The notes beneath the pieces were generated by a model. The model did not search any database and had not been told where the DNA came from. It saw only the letters and a program-made list of their open reading frames with translations. Shown one piece after another: positions 1-8,497 of a stretch of 64,000 nt of DNA. The position numbers were made by a program, and so were the translations under genes. The stretch is taken from the NCBI GenBank assembly GCA_004322135.1, contig SCSG01000041.1, positions 1 to 64,000 of the forward strand, in the 5' to 3' direction. Every line of letters starts with the position of its first letter. Position 1 is the stretch's first letter. Source of the DNA: Burkholderiaceae bacterium. GTDB taxonomy: Bacteria; Pseudomonadota; Gammaproteobacteria; Burkholderiales; Burkholderiaceae_B.

Positions 1-154
1 TACTGCCGATTCCGACAGGATAAATTCGTAAAATATCGAAGTCAACAAGTTTTATCGAGATTTCGTTAAATCATAGAATATTTTTATATTTACCGAAATC
101 CGATATATACTTTGCCATCGGCCACGACCTGCGCCCTTAATAGTCGAAAACACT

Positions 155-895
155 ATGCCCAATCAAGCTCTTACGTCATCCGTACCGGCGCTGCCGCCCA
201 CAGAGACCGAGGGTCTGACTGCCACTTCACCACAAACTCTAGTAAGCGTTGCATACCACCACCTGCGGCGCGACGTCATCGAAGGCCGGCTGGCACCCGG
301 CGCCAAGCTGCGCGTTGAACACCTTAAAGACGTATACGGAGTGGGGGCCGGCACGCTGCGCGAAGCGCTGGCACTGCTTGTGTCGGATGCCCTGGTAATC
401 GGCCAGGCCCAGCGTGGGTTCCATGTGAAGCCTATTTCCATGGCCGACTTCCACGACATCACCAAGACCCGCATTCTTCTCGAATGCGAGGCCTTGCGGC
501 AATCCATACAGTTTGGTGACGACATTTGGGAAGGTCAGGTTGTCGCCGCCTTTCATCGCCTGGATAAGGCACAGAAACGTCTGGCCACCAACCCCTCCGA
601 GCGCTTCAACGAATGGGAAGACCGCAACCGTGAATACCATCAGGCGCTGATCAGCGCGTGTCAGTCGCCATGGACCCTTCATTTCCTGGGTATTCTTAAC
701 CAGCAAACCGAACGTTACCGCCGACTGGTGGTAACTCGGCAGCCCATTCCTCGCGACCTGCACGTAGAACATCAGGCCATTCTGGATGCTACGTTAAACC
801 GCGATGCCGACAATGCCAGCAAAATTCTGGCGGAACACATAAGCCTGACCTACGAGGCGGTGAAGCAACTGCCCGCGACGCTGTTCGACAAGTAA
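155..895 (+). CDS. GntR family regulator, FadR subfamily (FCD domain)
   Basis: A 246-residue DNA-binding regulator. The N-terminal winged helix (about residues 30-95) has the GntR pattern, with YHHLRRDVIEGRLAPG leading into GVGAGTLREAL as the recognition helix region. The C-terminal FCD domain (about 100-235) carries the His residues expected of metal- or ligand-binding FCD proteins (NREYHQAL and two later His). The helix resembles CsiR-type regulators of organic-acid catabolism, which is inference. It is convergent with the FAD oxidase gene and may control it. No strong ribosome binding site precedes the ATG. The upstream 154 bases are AT-rich and hold no other gene. Confidence 0.85.
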   Translation: MPNQALTSSVPALPPTETEGLTATSPQTLVSVAYHHLRRDVIEGRLAPGAKLRVEHLKDVYGVGAGTLREALALLVSDALVIGQAQRGFHVKPISMADFHDITKTRILLECEALRQSIQFGDDIWEGQVVAAFHRLDKAQKRLATNPSERFNEWEDRNREYHQALISACQSPWTLHFLGILNQQTERYRRLVVTRQPIPRDLHVEHQAILDATLNRDADNASKILAEHISLTYEAVKQLPATLFDK

Positions 896-912
896 TACCC
901 GCGTGCCCATCT

Positions 913-1032
913 CTATTTCACGCACTTCCAGCGACCGCGCCTGACCGTGAGCAGTACCCGTCCAGGTTCATCCAGCCCGGTGGAATCACCAATCACCGTC
1001 ACGCCTGAGCCAAATACGGAACAGACCACCAT
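913..1032 (-). CDS. possible 39-residue small ORF
   Basis: A short ATG-to-TAG reading frame in the gap between the GntR gene and the FAD oxidase gene. It contains the segment GDSTGLDEPGRVLLTV and a basic C-terminus. The composition looks protein-like rather than random, but the frame is very short, I recognise no family, and its start lies only 16 bases after the FAD oxidase stop. It may be a real small protein, a decayed gene end, or chance. Confidence 0.2.
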   Translation of the reverse strand: MVVCSVFGSGVTVIGDSTGLDEPGRVLLTVRRGRWKCVK

Positions 1033-1048
1033 TTTTCCAAAACCGAAC

Positions 1049-2470
1049 TCAGTCGTTCATCCGACGAGTCAATAGCTCGTCAGGAAAAATCTTGCCGCGA
1101 TTCAGGATGTCACGCGGATCGAGCGCCAGTTTTATGGCGCGCATCGCCTCAAGATCGGCGCGGCTGCGCGTATGCCCCAACACACCACGCTTTTTCAGGC
1201 CTATGCCGTGTTCGGCCGATACGGAACCGGCGTATTCTTCGACGAGACCGTAAACCATGGCCTCCACCTGAAGAACCGTTTCATCGCTCGCGCCGACAAT
1301 GTCCACGATGACATGCAAGTTGCCGTCCCCCAGATGCCCATAGACCAGCACGGTACTGCCTGGCCAGCGGGCACCAAGCCGCGCGACGCAATCCTGCGAG
1401 ACTCGGCCCATATCTGCAATGGAGAAGCTGATGTCAAAGGCAATGAGACGCGGCATAAGAATGGGAAACGCCGTGGGGGCATCGCGCACGTTCCAGAATT
1501 CGCGCGCATCGCTGTCCGACGCTGCCACGACAGCATCTTCAATAATGCCCGCCTCCAGGCAATCCTGCAGCACTTTCTCGAAATCGGCCTGATGCCGGGC
1601 GGGATCGCCGCCAACGCTTTCCAGAAGCACATAACAACCGTGCCGGGCTGAAAGCGGCGCCCTGAGGCCGTCCACATTGGCCAGGACGTACTCGTAATAG
1701 CCCGGCCACATGACTTCAAACGCCGAAATGCCCGTTGCAAGCCGGTTGCGGGTCAGCCGCAAAAGCGCCGTCACCCTGTCGAAGTCAGCCAGACCGCACC
1801 AGGCTGTGGCCACCGAACCGGGCCGGGCCTGCAACTGCAGCACCGCCCGAGTAATAACGCCAAGCGTGCCTTCGCTGCCTATCAACAGATTGCGCAAATC
1901 AAAGCCGGCATTGTTCTTCACCATTTTTCGCACGCCACCAACGATGCGCCCATCGGCCAGCACCGCCTCCAGGTCCAGTACCTGCGCGCGCGCCATGCCA
2001 TATTTGATGACACGGTTGCCGCCGGCGTTGCTGCCAAGGTTGCCGCCTATCGTGCACGACCCGCGTGCGCCAAGATCCAGCGGAAACATCATGCCCGCCT
2101 CATGCGCGCGCTCCTGAACCGTCTGCAGGGTGACACCCGCCTGAACCGTCATCGTCGCCGCTATTTCATCGATATCTTCAATGGTGTTCATGCGCTCCAG
2201 GCTAAGGGCAATGTCGCCCGCCTGCGTGCATCCCCCGCCAGCCAGTCCACTTAACCCGCCCTGCACGGCGACGGGCTGGTTATGGGCATGACAAATCGAC
2301 AGTGCCTGCGACACCTCGCGTGTTGTGCGCGGATACAGTACAGCCAGTGGCGGCACTGCGGGTATGCCGCTCCAGTCGGCATTGCGCCGACCTACGATCC
2401 GCTCGCCCGAGCGGACAACCTCGTCACCCAGGCCCTTCAGAAGATCATGCAACGCATTGAGCTCGGACAC
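1049..2470 (-). CDS. FAD-linked oxidase, GlcD / D-2-hydroxyacid dehydrogenase type
   Basis: A 473-residue flavoprotein expected to oxidise a D-2-hydroxy acid to the keto acid. The N-terminal FAD_binding_4 (PCMH) domain shows VQGGLSGLAGG near residue 70 and GSCTIGGNLGSNAGG near 140. The C-terminal FAD-oxidase domain has GHLGDGNLH (His 379 and 386) and EHGIG (near 420), the metal and substrate signature of the GlcD, D-lactate and D-2-hydroxyglutarate dehydrogenase family. It starts with GTG, preceded by GAGGGA at good spacing. It lies 32 bases after the HpaI-type aldolase gene in the same direction, so the two probably form an operon acting on related hydroxy or keto acids. The substrate is not readable. 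Confidence 0.88.
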   Translation of the reverse strand: MSELNALHDLLKGLGDEVVRSGERIVGRRNADWSGIPAVPPLAVLYPRTTREVSQALSICHAHNQPVAVQGGLSGLAGGGCTQAGDIALSLERMNTIEDIDEIAATMTVQAGVTLQTVQERAHEAGMMFPLDLGARGSCTIGGNLGSNAGGNRVIKYGMARAQVLDLEAVLADGRIVGGVRKMVKNNAGFDLRNLLIGSEGTLGVITRAVLQLQARPGSVATAWCGLADFDRVTALLRLTRNRLATGISAFEVMWPGYYEYVLANVDGLRAPLSARHGCYVLLESVGGDPARHQADFEKVLQDCLEAGIIEDAVVAASDSDAREFWNVRDAPTAFPILMPRLIAFDISFSIADMGRVSQDCVARLGARWPGSTVLVYGHLGDGNLHVIVDIVGASDETVLQVEAMVYGLVEEYAGSVSAEHGIGLKKRGVLGHTRSRADLEAMRAIKLALDPRDILNRGKIFPDELLTRRMND

Positions 2471-2502
2471 GGAATTCCCTCGTGCGGTAAACGCGCCGCG
2501 CC

Positions 2503-3243
2503 TTATTTTTTACGGCCAAACTGCCCGGCCTGCGCGAATCCGGACTTGGCCGCGCCAACATCGCTGGCACAAACGGCTATCCGGTAACCCGCGTCGAACG
2601 ACTGCCGCGCCGCCTCGGCCGTACCCGTGTACTGCCCGCAGGGCAGGCCCCTTGCACGCGCACCGTGCAGCACCTGTTGACAATGACGCTGCAACACCGA
2701 CTGGTCGCCTGTCCCCAAAGAAAGAGCCAGGTCGCCCGTCCCGATGAAAATGTAGTCGATGCCAGGAACAGCCATAATGGATTCCACGTTCTGAACCCCT
2801 TTGACCGTTTCGATCATCAGACCCACCGCAACCTGCGCACCGGTTTGCAGCATGGCGTCCACACCGTCCAGCAGCGGACGCAACCCGCCGGCCGAACGCA
2901 CGCCATCCGGCGGGTAGCGGCTGGCCTGCACGGCCTGCCGTGCCTCTTCGGCCGACTCGATCAATGGAACCAGCACCGACGATGCGCCCGAATCCAGCGC
3001 CTGGAAAATCTGATGAGGAGTATTCCCGGCGCAACGCGCGATGACCGGAACGTGCTGGCACGCAATCCCCACGGCCGCCTCCAGACTGTTGCGCTCCCAG
3101 AGCCCATGCTGCAGATCCAGGACGACGGCGCCAGGATGCGCACGCGCGGCAAGCTCGGCCAGCGCAACACTACCCAGCGACAGCCAGATCAGGTCGATAG
3201 GAGCTTGACCGGACAGCAAGGGCTTGAGCGAAATAAAGGCCAT
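2503..3243 (-). CDS. HpcH/HpaI family aldolase
   Basis: A 246-residue class II (metal-dependent) pyruvate or keto-acid aldolase. Family marks are VVLDLQHG near residue 40 (general base region), VPLIESAEEA, the YPPDGVR phosphate or carboxylate loop, MIETVKGVQN (metal-binding Glu) and DYIFIGTGDLALSLG (second metal ligand Asp). Length is normal for HpaI and GarL. An AGGA ribosome site precedes the ATG. It is the first gene of a two-gene minus-strand unit with the FAD oxidase, suggesting cleavage of a hydroxy-keto acid whose product is then oxidised, or the reverse order. The exact substrate is unknown. Confidence 0.87.
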   Translation of the reverse strand: MAFISLKPLLSGQAPIDLIWLSLGSVALAELAARAHPGAVVLDLQHGLWERNSLEAAVGIACQHVPVIARCAGNTPHQIFQALDSGASSVLVPLIESAEEARQAVQASRYPPDGVRSAGGLRPLLDGVDAMLQTGAQVAVGLMIETVKGVQNVESIMAVPGIDYIFIGTGDLALSLGTGDQSVLQRHCQQVLHGARARGLPCGQYTGTAEAARQSFDAGYRIAVCASDVGAAKSGFAQAGQFGRKK

Positions 3244-3381
3244 CTGATTTCCTGTTGTTGTACTTAGTTATCGTGCCCTGTTGCAACCGTCAACGCCTAC
3301 CCCGCGATTTGGTGTCGACTTCGTTTCGCCGCCATGCCGGGTTCAGTCTTTTATTCGATCCACTGTGAGTCCGGCGGTGAC

Positions 3382-3807
3382 CTAGCGCTCGAGCAAGCCG
3401 CGGATAAGATACATTTCGGCTTCATGCACCGTGGAAATCTGCTGCCACGCATTGTCGTCCTGCGACGCAAGGCGCCAGGTCAGCAGCGTTACCACGCACG
3501 TGTCCTTGCCATGCCGCAGCACGCCGCCGGGAATAACGCGCGACATATTGCGAAACTGCATCTTGTCGGCCTCGCGCCCCACGTCGTAGTCCACCTGCAG
3601 CCGCTCGGGATCGACGTTCAGCCGGACAAAGGTTTGCTTGCCGTCGAAAACGGACGTGCCTACGAACAGGCCCGGCTTGACCTCGTGGCGCTGCCAACTG
3701 CCCCAGGCCCATTGCCCCTGCTTTACCCCGTCGGCCATGAGCTCGAACGCCTGACGTGCTGGCACGGAGACCAGAATGCTGCTGGAATGACAATGTGGAT
3801 CAATCAT
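3382..3807 (-). CDS. SRPBCC-like small protein (polyketide-cyclase fold), putative
   Basis: A 141-residue protein opening with SSILVSVPARQAFELMADGVKQGQWAWGS, written here only to show the helix-grip pattern (beta strand, then PARQAFELMAD helix) typical of START/SRPBCC proteins. The later part, with alternating strands and a C-terminal helix, also fits. No catalytic residues can be assigned. It lies upstream of and in line with the aldolase gene, separated by 138 bases, and diverges from the second GntR gene. A ligand-binding or hydrolase-like role is possible. Confidence 0.55.
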   Translation of the reverse strand: MIDPHCHSSSILVSVPARQAFELMADGVKQGQWAWGSWQRHEVKPGLFVGTSVFDGKQTFVRLNVDPERLQVDYDVGREADKMQFRNMSRVIPGGVLRHGKDTCVVTLLTWRLASQDDNAWQQISTVHEAEMYLIRGLLER

Positions 3808-3870
3808 GACCTTTCACGCTTTATTCTGATATCTATACAAGAAGTGATCGAGAACCCGGAACTCCGAAAA

Positions 3871-3894
3871 CCTGGAAACCTGGAAACCTGGAAA
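3871..3894. repeat. 8-bp tandem repeat, three perfect copies
   Basis: CCTGGAAA is repeated three times head to tail in the divergent spacer, preceded by a degenerate copy (CTCCGAAAA). A short tandem array of this kind can expand or contract by slippage and could alter promoter spacing for either flanking gene. Confidence 0.85.
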
Positions 3895-4099
3895 CTCACA
3901 AGTTCGGAAACCCACGCCAGACACTCTTTCGAAAAACCGAATTCAGAATAATATTATTTATGGCAATACTGGCTGTCAATCCAGAAAAACTCGCATATGG
4001 CCGATTTTTATGCCAGAACTTATCAACAATTGCCAACAATCACGCCAGCAATCCCGGTTTCCGAAAAAAACTTACCGCCTGAACACGAATAATAATATA

Positions 4100-4113
4100 T
4101 TGTATATTTACAA
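4100..4113. promoter_or_regulatory. GntR-type operator candidate
   Basis: A perfect palindrome TTGTA-TATT-TACAA ends 23 bases before the start codon of the GntR gene. FadR-subfamily regulators usually bind short palindromes with a TTGT...ACAA-like core, so this is a plausible autoregulatory site. The assignment to this regulator is inference from position and form. Confidence 0.5.
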
Positions 4114-4136
4114 AGTTCCCTCAAAACGATCAGAGC

Positions 4137-4856
4137 ATGCTTTCTTTCAGCAGAATCACTCGGCCCGTTCGCACCCAGAGCCTACGCACACAAGTCTATG
4201 AAACCTTGCTCGAGCGCATACAGCAAGGCGCCATCGGACGCGCCGACCGCCTGCTCGACCTGGAAATCGCGTCAGATCTTGGCGTATCGCGCATGCCGGT
4301 ACGCGAAGCGTTGTTGCGACTGACGCACGAAGGCTACCTTGCGGGGACGTCGCGCGGATTCATGCTGCCAACACTGACGTACGAAGACATGTCCGAAATC
4401 TTTGAAGTGCGCAAGCTGCTCGAGCCGCGTGCGGCGGCCATGGCGGCACGCGACATCCAGGATGAACAGCTGCAGCAGCTGGCCACCGCCCGGGACCAGG
4501 CGCAGGAGGCACACCACGCCTCCAACTCCGGAAGATTCATCCGCGCCAATTCGGATTTCCGCCAAGTCTGGCTTCAGGCCGTTTCCAACGGGCGCCTGTC
4601 CAGCACCATCAACCGATTCGCCGACCACGTGCAGGCCGTGCGCTTCGACACATTGCAATCGGCCGCCACGCGTGAAATCGCCCTGGCGGGGCTAGGCAGG
4701 ATATTATTGACATTCCAGCACCACGACGTGCTGGAAGCACAGGATTGCATGGCACGGTTTCTTGTCGATTCCGAAGACGCCTTTTTCAAGGCGTGGCGCG
4801 ACACGCACCCAGCCAAGTCCGACAGCAAGCCGAAAGGCCTTTCCGCCTCCCAATAA
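4137..4856 (+). CDS. GntR family regulator, FadR subfamily
   Basis: A 239-residue regulator. The winged helix spans about residues 10-80, with SLRTQVYETLLERIQQG and the recognition motif GVSRMPVREALLRL. The C-terminal FCD-like all-helical domain begins at YEDMSEIFEVRKLLEPRAA. Its His-rich metal site is less clear than in the first GntR protein of this window. It reads toward the oxidoreductase, PanE-like and class II aldolase-like genes, with 57 bases before the next gene, so it probably controls that unit and itself through the upstream palindrome. Confidence 0.86.
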   Translation: MLSFSRITRPVRTQSLRTQVYETLLERIQQGAIGRADRLLDLEIASDLGVSRMPVREALLRLTHEGYLAGTSRGFMLPTLTYEDMSEIFEVRKLLEPRAAAMAARDIQDEQLQQLATARDQAQEAHHASNSGRFIRANSDFRQVWLQAVSNGRLSSTINRFADHVQAVRFDTLQSAATREIALAGLGRILLTFQHHDVLEAQDCMARFLVDSEDAFFKAWRDTHPAKSDSKPKGLSASQ

Positions 4857-4913
4857 CCCCGCGACCGAATCCGCTTTCACCGCTACGTTCGAACGCCACC
4901 ACAAACATCAACC

Positions 4914-5912
4914 ATGAACAAAGAGACAAAGAACGCCGAAATCCGCCTGGTGCGACGCCCGGGAAAGCACCTTGATCCACTCGATTTCTCCGAGGTTGCC
5001 ACATCCGTGGAAGACCCCAAGGCGGGCCAGGTCCTGATAAAAGTGCTGTGGCTTTCCATGGACACCTACCTGTACGAGCGCACCGTGGAAGACGTGATGG
5101 GACCCAAGGTGGCGCTGAATACCCGCATGGTAGGCCGCGGCGTGGGAATCGTCATGGCCGGCAGCATGGCGCCCGGCACAGTGGTCTCGGGTGAATTCGG
5201 ATGGCAAAAATACGCTACCGTGAACGAATCCGCAATCGCTCCGGTAAGCCATGCCGATGTACCAAAAACCTGGCATCTTTCCGTTCTTGGCGCCCCCGGA
5301 CTTACAGCCTGGACGGCGCTGCACAAAGTGCTGCGCCTTACTGCCGGGAAAACCCTGCTGGTATCCGGCGCGGCCGGAACCGTGGGGTCCATCGTCGCGC
5401 AGTTAGGGGTGGAAGCCGGCCTTCACGTCATCGGCATTGCAGGCGGCCCTGAAAAATGCCGTGCGCTGATGCAGCTGGGTCTTCAGGCCACGATCGACCG
5501 CAAAAGCGTGGGCGACTGGAAGCAGGCCATTACCGCCGCCGCGCCAAAAGGAATCGATTTCTATTATGACAATGCGGGCGGGAAAATACTGGAAGCCGTC
5601 GTGCAAGTCATCAACGCGCGCGGACACATTGTTCTGTGCGGCCACAACAGCGAATACACCTCGGGCAAGACGGCGCAAATAACTGCAACCGACGTGTTGT
5701 ACAAGGGCCTGACGGTACACGGATTCCGGCAGTTCGACCATCGGGAAGAGTTTGCCGAAGGCCGCGCTGATCTGGTCCGGCTCTTGCAGCAGAAGAAGCT
5801 GCGCATCAACGAAAATATCCACGAAGGGCTGGCCTCGGCACCATCCGCGCTGCGCGATATGCTGGAAGGCAACGGATTTGGCAAACACTTAGTCAAAGTA
5901 CAGGACGAATAA
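4914..5912 (+). CDS. NADP-dependent oxidoreductase, MDR superfamily (CurA/LTB4DH-like)
   Basis: A 332-residue zinc-free medium-chain reductase. The GroES-like N-terminal half is followed by a Rossmann fold with SGAAGTVGSIVAQLG near residues 145-160 and YYDNAGGKILEAV near 220, both typical of the leukotriene B4 12-hydroxydehydrogenase, 2-alkenal reductase and curcumin reductase group. These enzymes reduce the double bond of alpha,beta-unsaturated carbonyls with NADPH. It stands four bases before the PanE-like gene, forming a compact unit. No clear ribosome site is visible before the ATG. Confidence 0.87.
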   Translation: MNKETKNAEIRLVRRPGKHLDPLDFSEVATSVEDPKAGQVLIKVLWLSMDTYLYERTVEDVMGPKVALNTRMVGRGVGIVMAGSMAPGTVVSGEFGWQKYATVNESAIAPVSHADVPKTWHLSVLGAPGLTAWTALHKVLRLTAGKTLLVSGAAGTVGSIVAQLGVEAGLHVIGIAGGPEKCRALMQLGLQATIDRKSVGDWKQAITAAAPKGIDFYYDNAGGKILEAVVQVINARGHIVLCGHNSEYTSGKTAQITATDVLYKGLTVHGFRQFDHREEFAEGRADLVRLLQQKKLRINENIHEGLASAPSALRDMLEGNGFGKHLVKVQDE

Positions 5913-5916
5913 GCTC

Positions 5917-6948
5917 GTGGCGACGCTCTCTTCCATGCCAGACAGGCCACCACGTATCGGCATTGCCGGCGCGGGCGCCATCGGCTGTGCCATCGCCGCC
6001 ACTCTGGCGCACACGGGCCTGCCGATCCAGCTTCTGGCGCGCGGCGTCACGCTTGAGGCCATACAGCGCAACGGCATCCAGTTCACGCGCGCGCAAGACG
6101 TCATTCACGTGCCGGTGCAGGCGTCATCCAGCGCCCAGGAACTGGGTGGGCAGGACATCCTTTTTCTGTGCACCAAGGCCCACCAGCTTGCACAACTGCT
6201 GCCGGCCATCAAGCCCATGATCACGCCGCAGACCTGCATAATTCCCCTGGTCAACGGTGTGCCGTGGTGGTATTTTCAGCGCATTGAAGGACGGCTTGCG
6301 GGACGAGCCGTGAATTCAGTCGATCCCGATGGTGCGCTGCTGCGCGCCCTGCCATCCGAACAAGTCCTTGGATCAGCCGTTTTCATGACGGTAGAACGCC
6401 CGGCGCCCGGCGCTGTCGTGTCGCGCAACCCCCTGCTGCTGATCCTGGGCGAACTGGATCACACCGAAACGCCCAGAGTACAAGGCATTGCCGCCGCACT
6501 GAATGCAGCCGGCCTGCCTACACGCGTCAGCGCCAGCATACGCGACCCGCTCTGGACCAAGATCATCGCCAACCTCACGTCCAACCCGATGTCCGTGCTT
6601 ACCGGTGCGACACTCGAAGCGCTGTTCAGTGACCCGCGCCTGCTGCCTATCGTGCGCAGGCAGCTTCACGAAGCCATGACGCTGTCCGCCGCGTATGGGG
6701 CACGGCTGGAATTCGACCCCACGACGTTCATTGCCCAGGCAGCCGCGATGGGTGCCGTGCGCACCTCGATGCTGCAGGATTCGCTGCAAGGCCTGCCACT
6801 GGAACTGGCCGCCATCGGCGATGCCGTACTTGAACTCGCGCACCTGCAGGAAATCCCCATGCCGGTCACCGAGGACATCATCGCGCTGGCGCATTATCGC
6901 GACAGCACAACACACCCCCCCCACCCCCAACACGGAGACACAAAATGA
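5917..6948 (+). CDS. ketopantoate reductase family protein (PanE/ApbA-like)
   Basis: A 343-residue NADPH-dependent 2-keto acid reductase. IGIAGAGAIGCAIAATL near the N-terminus is the dinucleotide-binding fingerprint. LFLCTKAHQL and PLVNGV follow, and LWTKIIANLTSNPMS holds the Lys and Asn used in catalysis. GTG at 5917 opens the longest frame; an in-frame ATG at 5935 is an alternative. The C-terminal codons cross a run of eight C (6915-6922), and the stop overlaps the next start by four bases, indicating translational coupling. It is more likely a catabolic paralogue than the pantothenate enzyme. Confidence 0.85.
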   Translation: MATLSSMPDRPPRIGIAGAGAIGCAIAATLAHTGLPIQLLARGVTLEAIQRNGIQFTRAQDVIHVPVQASSSAQELGGQDILFLCTKAHQLAQLLPAIKPMITPQTCIIPLVNGVPWWYFQRIEGRLAGRAVNSVDPDGALLRALPSEQVLGSAVFMTVERPAPGAVVSRNPLLLILGELDHTETPRVQGIAAALNAAGLPTRVSASIRDPLWTKIIANLTSNPMSVLTGATLEALFSDPRLLPIVRRQLHEAMTLSAAYGARLEFDPTTFIAQAAAMGAVRTSMLQDSLQGLPLELAAIGDAVLELAHLQEIPMPVTEDIIALAHYRDSTTHPPHPQHGDTK

Positions 6949-7736
6949 ATGCCATCACCCACCCCGAAGTCATCGCGCCCGAGCCCGTGGTGCGCCCCGC
7001 GCATTGCAGCGACGACGAATGGGCGCTGCGCTGCGAACTTGCCGAGTGTTACCACCTAGTGGATTACCTGGGCTGGACCGAAGCCATCTTCAATCACATC
7101 TCGGCACGCCTGCCGGGGCCAACCCATCAATACCTGGTCAACCCGTTCGGATTGAATTACTACGAAGTCACCCCGTCCAATCTCGTCAAGGTGGGCCTGG
7201 ATGGAAAGAAGCTGGAAGAATCGCCCTGGGAAGCCAACCCCGCAAGCTTCTCGCTGCATGGCGCGCTGCATGAAGCGCGCGACGACATTCGCTGTATCAT
7301 CCACGTTCACACCACCGCCATCTCGGCCGTGGCGCAAAAACGCGAAGGCTTCGACTACAACAACTTCTATGGCGCACAGCTTTATGGCCGTGTCGCTTAC
7401 CACAACTTCGAAGGCATAACGCTTTCTGACGACGAACGCCCGCGCATGGTAGCCAGCCTTGGCGACAAGCATGTGCTGGTGCTGCGCAACCACGGCATTG
7501 CCGTCGCCGAAGCCAGTATTGCCAAAGCCATGTTCCTGCTGTGGACCGTACAGCGTGCCGCTGAAATCCAGTGTGCCGCCGCTGCTGTACCGGGCGAAAA
7601 CACCCACCTGCCTGAAGCGGTCAAAGTGAAATGCACGGAGCAGACCACCATGCTTATCGGCAAGAGCCGGTTCGCCACGCGTTTCTTCGACGGCTATGTA
7701 CGCAAGATGCACTCGCAGCGCGGCCCAAGCTGGTAG
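6945..7736 (+). CDS. class II aldolase/adducin family protein
   Basis: A 263-residue protein of the L-fuculose-phosphate aldolase fold. Metal ligands are visible as IIHVHTT (about residue 115-121) and LRNHGI (about 180-185). Where sugar aldolases carry the catalytic Glu (SSEW-like), this protein reads PASFSLHGALH, the adducin-like variant, so a classical aldolase reaction is doubtful and a decarboxylase, epimerase or dehydratase role is possible. It overlaps the PanE-like stop by four bases, with GGAG upstream. It is the last gene of the rightward unit and converges with the Liv transporter. Confidence 0.84.
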   Translation: MNAITHPEVIAPEPVVRPAHCSDDEWALRCELAECYHLVDYLGWTEAIFNHISARLPGPTHQYLVNPFGLNYYEVTPSNLVKVGLDGKKLEESPWEANPASFSLHGALHEARDDIRCIIHVHTTAISAVAQKREGFDYNNFYGAQLYGRVAYHNFEGITLSDDERPRMVASLGDKHVLVLRNHGIAVAEASIAKAMFLLWTVQRAAEIQCAAAAVPGENTHLPEAVKVKCTEQTTMLIGKSRFATRFFDGYVRKMHSQRGPSW

Positions 7737-7768
7737 CGTTCAAACGGACGCAACGCGCAACAGGCGGT

Positions 7769-8497
7769 CTACCCGGCGGTGTCCGCCGCCTCTTCGAGCC
7801 CAAGGTAGGCGCGTCGCAGATGCGGTTGCGCCAGCAGTTCTGCCGGCGTACCGGTTGCCACGATGCGACCTTCTTCAAGCACGGCGGCGTTTTGCGCGAT
7901 TTGCAGGGCCATGGTGACATTCTGCTCGACCAGCAAAACTGCCATGCCTTCAGCGTGAATGTCGCTGATGGCCTTGAACATATTCAACACAATGCTTGGA
8001 GCCAGTCCCAGGGACGGCTCGTCGAGCAGCATCAGTTTGGGCTTGGCCATGAGCGCGCGGCCAATAGCCACCATCTGTTGCTGGCCACCCGAGAGCGAAC
8101 CAGCCGGATGGGCAAGCTTGGGCACCAGGTCGGGAAACAGGGCGCACACGTGCTCGAGTGATTGCGCCCGCATGGCTTTTGCCTTGGCCGTATAGCTGCC
8201 CAGCTCAAGGTTTTCACGGACGGTCATGCCAGTGAACAGGCGGCGCCCCTCGGGCACCAGCGCAATGCCGCGCGCACAAAACCGGTGCGGAGCCAATTTG
8301 CTGATGTCGTCACCATCGAATACGAGCTTGCCGGCACTGAGCCGGTTCAGACCGGCAATGGCGTTGATAAGCGTGGTCTTGCCAGCGCTGTTTGGGCCCA
8401 CCACACAAAGCAGCTCGCCGTCGCCCACCGTCAACGAAACGTCCCACAGCGCGGTGGCGGCGCCATACGCAACACGAATGGATTGAACCTCAAGCAT
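7769..8497 (-). CDS. livF: ABC transporter ATPase, LivF type
   Basis: A 242-residue ATP-binding subunit. Walker A reads GPNSAGKTT (Ser replaces the usual Gly), the signature is SLSGGQQQ and Walker B ends LLDEPSLGL, all as in LivF. The start at 8497 was chosen because the protein begins MLEVQSIRVAYG there and overlaps the upstream stop by eight bases; the longer open frame upstream is non-coding. It is the last gene of a livK-livH-livMG-livF operon. The system imports hydrophobic amino acids or small organic or aromatic acids, and the ligand is unknown. Confidence 0.92.
   Translation of the reverse strand: MLEVQSIRVAYGAATALWDVSLTVGDGELLCVVGPNSAGKTTLINAIAGLNRLSAGKLVFDGDDISKLAPHRFCARGIALVPEGRRLFTGMTVRENLELGSYTAKAKAMRAQSLEHVCALFPDLVPKLAHPAGSLSGGQQQMVAIGRALMAKPKLMLLDEPSLGLAPSIVLNMFKAISDIHAEGMAVLLVEQNVTMALQIAQNAAVLEEGRIVATGTPAELLAQPHLRRAYLGLEEAADTAG

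Larger units (their letters stand above)
3808..4136. other. divergent intergenic region, 329 bases
   Basis: No coding sequence is supported here. It separates the SRPBCC-like gene (minus) from the second GntR gene (plus), so it should hold both promoters. It contains three perfect tandem copies of an 8-base unit (3871-3894), several AT-rich runs near 3945-3965 and 4085-4110, and an operator-like palindrome just upstream of the GntR start (4100-4113). Confidence 0.7.

Noticed and set aside
3871-3894. CRISPR-like repeat
   Set aside because: Units are only 8 bases with no spacers and no cas genes in the window.
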